DNA from: Spirochaetota bacterium
GTDB taxonomy: Bacteria > Spirochaetota > UBA4802 > UBA5368
Direction of reading: 5' to 3'
Length of the DNA: 6,519 nt
Assembly: GCA_017998475.1 (NCBI GenBank)
Contig: JAGODA010000180.1
Location: forward strand, 1 to 6,519
This document shows positions 1 through 6,238 of the stretch, one piece after another. The first letter of the stretch is position 1, and each line of letters begins with the position of its first letter. The position numbers and the translations under genes are program-made. The notes beneath the pieces were generated by a model. The model did not search any database. It saw only the letters and a list, made by a program, of their open reading frames with translations, and had not been told where the DNA came from.

Positions 1-1
1 G

Positions 2-1996
2 ACACGCCCGAGCGTACCCAAGGATGGCCCGAAGCGCCAGGCTACGTCTGAAAGGCCGGCCATAGCGCCTGCAAAGAAACAGGCGAAAATTGAGGATGCT
101 AATTCTTCCGGAGTCAACGAGATTGTAATCAATGAAGACGATGATATAGATATTGACTATTATTCGCTTGAAGAGCTCGAGGGAACGGCTGTTGTCGACA
201 TGCCTGAAGCGGAATTCGGTCCGGAGAAAGTGGTACGGACTGAAGAAGAGCCCGTAGATGGATTCCATGGTGATATTGGAGCAGTCCAGGTTGAGGATAA
301 ATCCGAGATCCATGTTGAAAAAGACATCCTTACCTTCGAGATTCCCGATGACGTAATGGAGAAGACGGCCGAGGAGCTCGAGCTGGGGGAGTGGGAGGCA
401 ATCGACCTCGGCGAAGCCGAAAAAATCGCCAATGAAGATATACTGTTCCTGAGGGAAGAAGATCTGATCGAAGAACTCGAGGAATTCGATCTCATACCGG
501 TTAAAACCGAAACCGCAGCGGTCACCACGACTTCGCGCAGCAGCAAAAAGCAGGAGCGCCGTACCGGTGAGCCGCTAAAAAAGAGTGAAGCTGAAGCACT
601 GTTGCGCGAGGCCGCCGTCAGAGAAAACCACACGTCGGATGTAGAAAAACGAACCGTTTCGACCATCGACGAGGTGGCTGGGTCGGATGTGGTCGAGGCA
701 GTGCTTGAGGTCGAGACGGCGGGTGTCGCGGAAAACGATGCCGGGACCGAAATCCAGCGCACGATAGAGACTTTGGAGCCCGTGCCGGTTGGTCCTCCAC
801 TGACAGTTGAGCCAGTGGCGCCGGAACCATTCGAAGAGATTTTGGCCGAGCCGTTCCCGGAACAGAAGACTGCTGAAAGCGAGATTCGCCCTATAGATAT
901 TGATGAAGACGGCGAAGTCATAATACTTGGACTCGAAAAAACCTCCATCAGGGAGGATGTCATTCCGCGCACCGGTCCGGAGAGTCCCGCCGGGCACACG
1001 CCTCCATCGCGGCAGGAACCAGCACCGCCGCGTCCGTCGTTGACGATTGTCCGCGAACGTATCCCTGACGAGCTGATCCGCATCGAGCCGGCGGGAGGGG
1101 GGGCCATATTCATCGACGATGAGCTTGTGGATAAAAAAATTGACGAGAAGACCACAATCTTCGAGGTCACCGATCTTGAAAGGATCACATCGGAGATCGT
1201 TGAGATCATCGAGGGTGAGGCCAAGCTGCTCTCCGAGGCAGACATAGCGGACGACCGCGACAGGATCGCGAGTGTGATGAAAGGTCAGACCCCCGCCTTC
1301 GAGGACCTGCTGATCGACATGGAGGGTGAATATTCTTTCAAGGATGAGGAGCTGGACATAATCGATAATGCCTTTGCCGCGGAGGATTACGGCAGGTATA
1401 TCGGGGCGATAGATGACCTGGCCGGAGGAAGTTCCGAAAAAGGGGCTTCCGCCGCGGTAGAACTTCTCGGTCTCGACACGGGTGAACTGGGCTCAATCGA
1501 GCAGAGCAGCTTTCTGAAGGAATATGAGAAGATAGACATCGACGGTCTTCTCGCGTCGGCCCAGGCCGGGATGGATCAGCCCGCCTCCGATCTGGATATC
1601 CTGAAGAGATGTACCTATATCGTCGCGAAAAAGGGAAGCATCTTCGAGGAAGAACGCAGGAGCATTGAAGAAGATATTTCCTCCGGAACGGCGCTCGTGT
1701 TTGAAGAATCGGTGGATGAAATACGCGCGAGGCTGGATGCCATACGGGGGAAGCGCTGTATTTCCCCTGAAGAGGGGATCCCGGACATCAGCGACAGCGT
1801 GATTATCCTGGACGGCGGCAGGGACATCGAACGATTCGTGGAATCGATGCCCGAGGGGAAGAGAGACGTTATGCGGAAACTTCTGAGGTACCTGGACGGC
1901 CTGTTCGAAAAACTGCCGGAGGACGTAATTAAGAATTTCGCCAGGTCGGAATACTTCGATCTGTATTCGAAAGTCATGAACGATCTCGGTGTTTGA
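2..1996 (+). CDS. Acidic protein of unknown function, 5' partial
   Basis: The frame is open from the first bases of the window, so this is the 3' part of a longer gene. The ATG at 200 is only an internal methionine. 664 residues are visible. Residues 1-35 are rich in Lys, Arg, Pro and Ala. From about residue 40 to 340 the chain is strongly acidic and of low complexity: the 100 residues from Met67 contain 35 Asp/Glu against 7 Lys/Arg. From about 345 the composition is more ordinary and probably folded, ending in a helical tail (about 616-664) that includes LFEKLPEDVIKNF and SEYFDLYSKVMNDLGV. I see no signal peptide, membrane segment or catalytic motif, so it is probably cytoplasmic. The stop overlaps or abuts the start of the GAF gene, which suggests one transcript and translational coupling. 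The acidic region could be a disordered scaffold or linker; this is inference. I do not recognise the family, although the tail resembles C-termini I associate with spirochaete proteins. Confidence 0.85.
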   Translation, partial: TRPSVPKDGPKRQATSERPAIAPAKKQAKIEDANSSGVNEIVINEDDDIDIDYYSLEELEGTAVVDMPEAEFGPEKVVRTEEEPVDGFHGDIGAVQVEDKSEIHVEKDILTFEIPDDVMEKTAEELELGEWEAIDLGEAEKIANEDILFLREEDLIEELEEFDLIPVKTETAAVTTTSRSSKKQERRTGEPLKKSEAEALLREAAVRENHTSDVEKRTVSTIDEVAGSDVVEAVLEVETAGVAENDAGTEIQRTIETLEPVPVGPPLTVEPVAPEPFEEILAEPFPEQKTAESEIRPIDIDEDGEVIILGLEKTSIREDVIPRTGPESPAGHTPPSRQEPAPPRPSLTIVRERIPDELIRIEPAGGGAIFIDDELVDKKIDEKTTIFEVTDLERITSEIVEIIEGEAKLLSEADIADDRDRIASVMKGQTPAFEDLLIDMEGEYSFKDEELDIIDNAFAAEDYGRYIGAIDDLAGGSSEKGASAAVELLGLDTGELGSIEQSSFLKEYEKIDIDGLLASAQAGMDQPASDLDILKRCTYIVAKKGSIFEEERRSIEEDISSGTALVFEESVDEIRARLDAIRGKRCISPEEGIPDISDSVIILDGGRDIERFVESMPEGKRDVMRKLLRYLDGLFEKLPEDVIKNFARSEYFDLYSKVMNDLGV

Positions 1997-1997
1997 C

Positions 1998-4082
1998 ATG
2001 GGACTCCTGGAAAAGGCGCTTCAGTATAAAAAGGAAATGAACAGCAAGGGGCAGGATACCCTGATAGATCGTATTCAGGGGCCGGCCGAAACCGGATTTC
2101 CGGAGGACGAGTCCGATACCAGATTCGCTCGAGAGGCCGCGGAGCCCGGCTCGCGGATTGAACCCGATATTCTGGAGCTCAAGGAGAACGATCTCTTCGA
2201 GTTGCCATCAGACCGAGAGGAGCGGGGCGTACGCGAGAAGTCCGGGGAACCGGAGGAACCCGAAAAGGCGGTGGCCGACGCGGCTTCTGACGATTTCAAC
2301 CTTGACGAAGAACCGGCTTCAGGAGTTTCTGCCCGCGCCATGGAGAGAAGAGAGGCTTCGCCCGATCCCCTGGGGCCCGACGACCTGCCCCCTCCGCTCA
2401 AAGGAGAAAGCGCTGAACGGCCGGATGCCACTCCGATGGAGCCGCCTCCCGTCAAAGTGGTGGGGGAGTCAGCGTCGGAGATGGAGGTTTTCGAGGGATA
2501 CGAGGAAGAGCCTTTCATAGACATGGAGAGAGACGGGGTGCTCCCAACCCGGGAAGATCGGTCCGCAAAAGGAATGCGCATTCTCGAAGAGATTGCGGAT
2601 CGTGTCGAGAGTTCCTCCCGGAGGGGGAAACGCTTCCATGATTTCATGGTGCTGTACGAAATCGGAAAGGAAATTGTGAAGGCCGAAACGCGGACCGATC
2701 TGTACGATGTGGTGTTATTTTCGATCATGGGACAGATCGGGGTGTCCTCATCCTCCATACTGATCCCTGATCCTTCAGATTCCAGACGCTGGCTGATCGC
2801 GGATTCCAGGGGAATTTCCATAAAAAATCCGACCATGCTTTTCGATACCTCCGCGGGAATACTGGGTACCATATTCAAACGTCGCGAGATCATCGATCTC
2901 GACGCCTATAAAAACTCCGCGGAGCATGCCGACGAATACTTCAAGCTCGTATCTATAGACGCGCGACTTGTTTCTCCGCTGTCGTACGATAAGAACATTT
3001 ACGGCGCCGTGGTTCTCGGTGAGAAGATCACCATAGGGGATTATACGGATGCGGAGAAGGATTTTATTCTTTCCATCAGTGAGATTGCGGCGGTGGCTCT
3101 CGCACGAATAAATGCGATCGAATCAAACGCCGACGAGGCGCGGAGATACCGCTCGGAGGCAGACCTCTGGAAGAGGATCGACGATTTCCGAACGGAGTTG
3201 CTTTCTCACGCGGATCCGAGGTCCGCTGAGAATATGACAAAGGCGTTGATGCAGCAAGCCGGTGTTGAGGTTTATGCCGTTTTCCTCAAGAATGAAAAGG
3301 AGAAGGCATATATACCCCTTGTGGTTGACCCCGGGGATTCGCTCGGTATCGGCGCCTCAGCGTTCCGGATCGCGTTCGACCACCCTCTTGCCATAAAGCT
3401 TCGTGAGAGCAAAAGCCCTTTGCGCATAGAGGATATATCTCCCTTCGATTCAATACAGTCGGTATTCACCGAAGCCCAGCTGCGGAAAATGAATGTTTTT
3501 TATATTGATCCGTACTGCGTCGGACAGGATCTCAAAGGTTTTTTCGGGGCTTTCAGGCTTTCGGATACACTCGTGTCTGCGGATGTCGGCGGTTTTCTGG
3601 AGAAGCTTTCCCGGGTATTGGTGCCCGGTTTGCAGGAAATACTGGATGTGAGCGCCGCTGGAGGTAAGTTTGTCGATGCCGTCGAGCCTTCGATGCGGCG
3701 TGTCGTCGCGGCCTTTGAGCACGCGAAAAGCGTAGGGGTGCCCATGACCCTTGTTCATTTTTCCATCAAGAATTTTAAACGTTTCCATAATCTTTATGGG
3801 GCCGAGGAATCGCGAGAACTGTTATCTCGCTGCGAACAGGTTATCGTTTCACGCCTGTCGGATTCAGATTTTTCCGTTAGGTTCGATAGAAGCAAATTCA
3901 TGCTGGTCCTGCCCGGAAAGAACAAGAAATTCGCGATTCCACTCGCGAACAGCATTCGAAACGAAATAACCCAGTTACTTAAAAAAAGAGAAATGCAGCT
4001 GATGCTCGTCTACCTGACGGCGGAGTTTCCCGAGGATGGTGACGACCTTCACACGCTTCTGGATAGTATCGAGTCGGTATAG
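1998..4082 (+). CDS. GAF-domain protein with a degenerate GGDEF-like C-terminus
   Basis: Probably a cytoplasmic ligand-sensing or scaffolding protein of 694 residues from the ATG at 1998. The GTG at 1989 adds MFD and overlaps the upstream stop. Neither start has a clear Shine-Dalgarno, so coupling to the upstream gene is likely; I prefer the ATG because it opens a well-formed helix (MGLLEKALQYKKEMNSKG). Numbered from the ATG: residues 30-190 are an acidic, proline-rich linker; about 217-375 is a GAF domain (FMVLYEIGKEIVKAETRTD through DYTDAEKDFILSISEIAAVA); about 395-550 is a probable second, more divergent GAF domain; about 565-660 follows the GGDEF fold, with GVPMTLVHFSIKNFKRFHNLYG matching the first half in pattern. 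The active-site signature is DRSKF (630-634) where GGDEF is expected, so diguanylate cyclase activity is very unlikely. The GAF ligand cannot be told from the sequence. The gene ends 24 bases from the convergent peptidase gene. Confidence 0.88.
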   Translation: MGLLEKALQYKKEMNSKGQDTLIDRIQGPAETGFPEDESDTRFAREAAEPGSRIEPDILELKENDLFELPSDREERGVREKSGEPEEPEKAVADAASDDFNLDEEPASGVSARAMERREASPDPLGPDDLPPPLKGESAERPDATPMEPPPVKVVGESASEMEVFEGYEEEPFIDMERDGVLPTREDRSAKGMRILEEIADRVESSSRRGKRFHDFMVLYEIGKEIVKAETRTDLYDVVLFSIMGQIGVSSSSILIPDPSDSRRWLIADSRGISIKNPTMLFDTSAGILGTIFKRREIIDLDAYKNSAEHADEYFKLVSIDARLVSPLSYDKNIYGAVVLGEKITIGDYTDAEKDFILSISEIAAVALARINAIESNADEARRYRSEADLWKRIDDFRTELLSHADPRSAENMTKALMQQAGVEVYAVFLKNEKEKAYIPLVVDPGDSLGIGASAFRIAFDHPLAIKLRESKSPLRIEDISPFDSIQSVFTEAQLRKMNVFYIDPYCVGQDLKGFFGAFRLSDTLVSADVGGFLEKLSRVLVPGLQEILDVSAAGGKFVDAVEPSMRRVVAAFEHAKSVGVPMTLVHFSIKNFKRFHNLYGAEESRELLSRCEQVIVSRLSDSDFSVRFDRSKFMLVLPGKNKKFAIPLANSIRNEITQLLKKREMQLMLVYLTAEFPEDGDDLHTLLDSIESV

Positions 4083-4093
4083 CCTGCCGCCCG

Positions 4094-4118
4094 CTTTTCC
4101 AGGTGCTCAGCGGAAAAG
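4094..4118. repeat. Inverted repeat between and across convergent gene ends
   Basis: CTTTTCC (4094-4100) and GGAAAAG (4112-4118) form a perfect 7-bp inverted repeat around an 11-base loop. It covers the gap between the two convergent stop codons and the last codons of the peptidase gene. It could act as a weak bidirectional terminator, but there is no U-tract on either strand and the stem is A/T-rich, so I record it only as a repeat. An alternative pairing of CCGC (4091-4094) with GCGG (4110-4113) is also possible. Confidence 0.35.
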
Positions 4119-5033
4119 AATTCCGGGATTTACGGCTGTACCTCCCTTTCTGACCTCGAAGTGCAGATGCGGTCCGGTTGTCCGCCCGGTGTTTCCCGAA
4201 AGGGCGATCGGATCGCGCATGTTGATGGTGTCACCCCTGTTCACGAGTATCTTGCTGAGGTGGCCGTAGTATGTGTAATAGTCGTGTGCGTGGCGCACAA
4301 CGACCAGCAGTCCGTAGCCGCCCTGATAACCGGTAAATACCACTTCCCCGTCGCGTGCCGCGTGGACCTTCGATCCGCGGGGACAGGCGATGTCTATTCC
4401 CCGGTGAAACTGCAACCTGTCACTGAAAGGGTCCTTCCGGGTGCCGAATCCCGAGGTCGTAACCCCGATACGCAGGGGATGAATGAATCCGGTACCGAGA
4501 AACATGGAGCGTTCGATGTTGGACACGGTTGCGCAGGGAAGGAAAACATACCCTCCGCGCGCACCGGGCCCGCCGTTTACTTTCTCTATATAACGGGCCC
4601 CCACCTGGAAGGAGGAGGAGACGGAGGCGATCGTTTCCCCCTCTTTCAGGCGATAGATAATTCCCCTCATGTTCGGAATATAGATGTCCTTGCCCGTTTC
4701 GACCTGTCCGGGAGATGAAAGGTTATTGACCGTCATCAAGGTATCGATGTTCTGTGATGTCCGGGCAAGAATGGTCCAGAAAGAATCCCCGGGTTTGACT
4801 CTGTAGCGGTAGAAATCAAGTACGGGAAGAGTTTCGGGATCGCGGCCGCTTTTAATGACGGGAATTGACTGCCGTATATCGTCCCTCAGGGTCTTTATGG
4901 TCTCTCCGCCGAATTCAATTGAATTGATGGTCTTTATTCTTGCGGACGCCGGAAGGTCGAGTACCAGCAGCAGTATGAACTGGAGCAGAATGGCGAAGAC
5001 CGGGCGCTTTGTGATGAAGAGTTGAAGCAACAT
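4107..5033 (-). CDS. Exported LysM-M23 (LytM) peptidoglycan endopeptidase
   Basis: A 308-residue predicted zinc endopeptidase that cleaves peptide cross-bridges of peptidoglycan in the periplasm. Residues 1-31 form a signal peptide: Lys9-Arg10, a hydrophobic core (VFAILLQFILLLVL), then Ala-Ser-Ala at 29-31, a good signal peptidase I site with no lipobox. Two LysM repeats follow, at about 76-120 (YRVKPGDSFWTIL...NNL...IYIP) and about 127-168 (YRLKEGETIASVSSSF...VNG...VFLP); these bind glycan chains. The M23 domain covers about 185-305. Zinc ligands are visible as H210 and D214 (FHRGID) and H291 (GPHLHFEV), with catalytic histidines H258 (YYGHLS) and H289, so the site is intact. The ATG is preceded by GGGGAA twelve bases away, a rather long spacing; no other in-frame ATG lies between it and the upstream stop. 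It is transcribed away from the helical gene and the bactofilin gene. Bactofilin-linked M23 enzymes are known cell-shape factors, so a shape role is a reasonable inference. Confidence 0.95.
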   Translation of the reverse strand: MLLQLFITKRPVFAILLQFILLLVLDLPASARIKTINSIEFGGETIKTLRDDIRQSIPVIKSGRDPETLPVLDFYRYRVKPGDSFWTILARTSQNIDTLMTVNNLSSPGQVETGKDIYIPNMRGIIYRLKEGETIASVSSSFQVGARYIEKVNGGPGARGGYVFLPCATVSNIERSMFLGTGFIHPLRIGVTTSGFGTRKDPFSDRLQFHRGIDIACPRGSKVHAARDGEVVFTGYQGGYGLLVVVRHAHDYYTYYGHLSKILVNRGDTINMRDPIALSGNTGRTTGPHLHFEVRKGGTAVNPGILFR

Positions 5034-5073
5034 GCTATTATTATATTCCCCGTGTGAATATGGCCCTGTATTT

Positions 5074-5134
5074 GATTATCGGAAAAAAGAATAGTTTTCG
5101 AGAGCAAATTACAATAAGACATAATCAGGATTAT
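5074..5134. promoter_or_regulatory. Candidate operator repeats in the divergent intergenic region
   Basis: The octamer GATTATCG occurs at 5074-5081 and again at 5129-5136, 55 bases apart in the same orientation. The second copy is half of a 6-bp inverted repeat, ATAATC (5121-5126) and GATTAT (5129-5134), with a 2-base spacer. The sites lie upstream of both the minus-strand peptidase gene and the plus-strand helical gene, where a shared regulator could bind. The elements are short and A/T-rich, and I found no convincing sigma-70 hexamer pair on either strand here, so this is only a candidate. Confidence 0.25.
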
Positions 5135-5177
5135 CGATCGACCCGGAAAAGCGGGTATCCGCGACGGCCGGGCTGAC

Positions 5178-5185
5178 GGAAGGAA
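5178..5185 (+). promoter_or_regulatory. Shine-Dalgarno-like GGAAGGAA before a TTG triplet series
   Basis: GGAAGGAA sits just upstream of three consecutive in-frame TTG codons (5188, 5191, 5194). Its spacing to the second and third (5 and 8 bases) is suitable for initiation. It is the strongest ribosome-binding signal near the 5' end of the helical gene and supports a longer form of that protein, against the ATG at 5272. Confidence 0.35.
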
Positions 5186-5271
5186 TATTGTTGTTGAACG
5201 GTATGCGGGCGGATGTTATAAACGGGAAAGCGTCGCGAACACCTCATCCGTTAAACGAATCCGGGGCTGGC

Positions 5272-6060
5272 ATGGACGAGAAAAAAGAGAAGGCCGTGAA
5301 GATAGTCAAGTCGATCAAATTGCTCGAAGGAGTACACAGGTCCACCTCCGACCCGAAGCAGCGCGCCAGGGTTAAAAAGGACCTTGAGAATCTGCGCAAA
5401 TCCCTTCAGGAGATGTATCCCTCGGCGGTCATCAAGGAACTGGAAGACGCTATTCATTCTGAGACGATGGTGGCTCGTCACGCTCCCGCCGACCAGGCCA
5501 GGGCGGTTTCCGGCGCTCTGGCGGATGTGCAGTACGAGCGGATTTCCCCGTATCCGAGCGACGAGGAGATAAACAGGGCGGCGAGTATCATGAAACATTT
5601 CAGCGAACGGATATGGGGGGTGGTCTCCGATCAGCATACCCGGCTCGATTTCTCGAATTCGGCCACACGCGACGCTTTGTATCGGAAGCTCGAACAGTGC
5701 GGAAGATCTCTCGACCTTTTCGGCCAGACAATCGCCGATATAGCCCGGTCGAGGTCGCCGGAGTATATAAGCCAGCTCCAGATGATGCGCGTCAAGCAGG
5801 GGAGGGTGTTTCTCTTTGATCTTCATGATTTCTTCAAGGATTCCCGGACTTTCGTAACGGGGTTGCTTTCGGACGCGGAATTCGGCGGAACGATGGTCCT
5901 CAATTATGATGAGCTCATTTCATACGCGGAGTACGAGACTCACCACACCTTTGCCGGATATACCGTTTTAGAAGCCCTCAAGCGACTGAAGCAGTTTATC
6001 GACGAAGCGATGGAAGTGATCAACCTCCCCGAAATCAGGAAAATTGAGAAACCCCGTTGA
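5272..6060 (+). CDS. Helical soluble protein of unknown function
   Basis: A 262-residue protein if started at the ATG at 5272 (MDEKKEKAVKIVKSIKLLEG). The same frame is open back to TTG codons at 5188-5194, giving up to 290 residues, and an ATG lies at 5203. The longer form has the better Shine-Dalgarno (5178-5185). However, the 28 extra residues lack helix pattern and their third codon positions are less GC-rich than in the body of the gene, so I prefer 5272, where GGGG precedes the ATG by 5 bases. The protein is charged and almost wholly helical, with no signal peptide or membrane segment, so it is probably cytoplasmic. Residues 1-50 look like a Lys-rich coiled coil or helical hairpin. The remainder has long amphipathic helices with DEEINRAASIMKHFSERIWG, RVFLFDLHDFFKD and a C-terminal LEALKRLKQFIDEAMEVI. 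No catalytic motif is visible and I do not recognise the family. Its place between the divergent LysM-M23 gene and the bactofilin gene makes a role with the cell-shape machinery plausible, but this is inference only. Confidence 0.85.
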   Translation: MDEKKEKAVKIVKSIKLLEGVHRSTSDPKQRARVKKDLENLRKSLQEMYPSAVIKELEDAIHSETMVARHAPADQARAVSGALADVQYERISPYPSDEEINRAASIMKHFSERIWGVVSDQHTRLDFSNSATRDALYRKLEQCGRSLDLFGQTIADIARSRSPEYISQLQMMRVKQGRVFLFDLHDFFKDSRTFVTGLLSDAEFGGTMVLNYDELISYAEYETHHTFAGYTVLEALKRLKQFIDEAMEVINLPEIRKIEKPR

Positions 6061-6089
6061 ACAAAAACATGTGGTGGGTGTAATTGCTG

Positions 6090-6117
6090 TTGACATTTTT
6101 TCAAACGGCCGTATTGT
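6090..6117 (+). promoter_or_regulatory. Sigma-70-type promoter upstream of the bactofilin gene
   Basis: A perfect -35 hexamer TTGACA (6090-6095) is followed after 16 bases by TATTGT (6112-6117), which matches four of six positions of the -10 consensus. The spacer contains a T6 run. Transcription would start near 6124, giving a leader of about 115 bases before the bactofilin ATG. The -35 hexamer is also one arm of an inverted repeat with TGTCAA (6115-6120), so a regulator binding there would block the promoter. Confidence 0.55.
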
Positions 6118-6139
6118 CAATTACCGGCGTGATGCCAGC

Positions 6140-6162
6140 ATACCGGCCGCCCGGGCCGGTAT
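6140..6162 (+). promoter_or_regulatory. Strong 9-bp hairpin in the bactofilin leader
   Basis: ATACCGGCC (6140-6148) and GGCCGGTAT (6154-6162) form a perfect 9-bp GC-rich stem with a 5-base loop. No T-tract follows on either strand, so it is not a standard intrinsic terminator. A second copy of TACCGGC at 6122-6128 could pair with GCCGGTA (6155-6161) instead, giving an alternative longer-loop structure. It may stabilise the mRNA, attenuate transcription, or be a dispersed extragenic palindrome; the sequence does not decide among these. Confidence 0.5.
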
Positions 6163-6238
6163 AAACCGCTCGTATGGCGTTTGCCCTGCGATGTGAAGCG
6201 GGCTCTTAATAAATCTGAACGACAGGAAAGGGAATGCA

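Noticed and set aside
160..1245. Long minus-strand open frame, very rich in serine
   Set aside because: It lies antisense to the acidic gene. Its Ser/Thr-rich composition is what the complement of GA-rich Glu/Asp codons gives, and no domain is recognisable.
2075..2893. Minus-strand open frame opposite the GAF gene
   Set aside because: Also Ser/Gly/Arg-rich low complexity, antisense to the acidic linker and to the first GAF domain, which is clearly coding on the plus strand.
3690..4079. Active diguanylate cyclase domain
   Set aside because: The signature is DRSKF, lacking the glycines and the acidic catalytic residue of GGDEF.
4161..4718. Plus-strand open frame opposite the peptidase gene
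   Set aside because: The minus strand encodes an intact M23 domain and LysM repeats here; the plus-strand product has no recognisable features.
5091..5126. Possible promoters in the divergent region, such as TTTTCG with CATAAT on the plus strand or TTGTAA with TATTCT on the minus strand
   Set aside because: Spacings (19 and 15 bases) and hexamer matches are too poor to call.
6096..6101. T6 run as the end of a terminator after the helical gene
   Set aside because: No stable stem precedes it; the run fits better as part of the promoter spacer.
6140..6162. Hairpin as an intrinsic terminator of the helical gene
   Set aside because: There is no T-tract after the stem on either strand, and it lies downstream of a good promoter facing the bactofilin gene.
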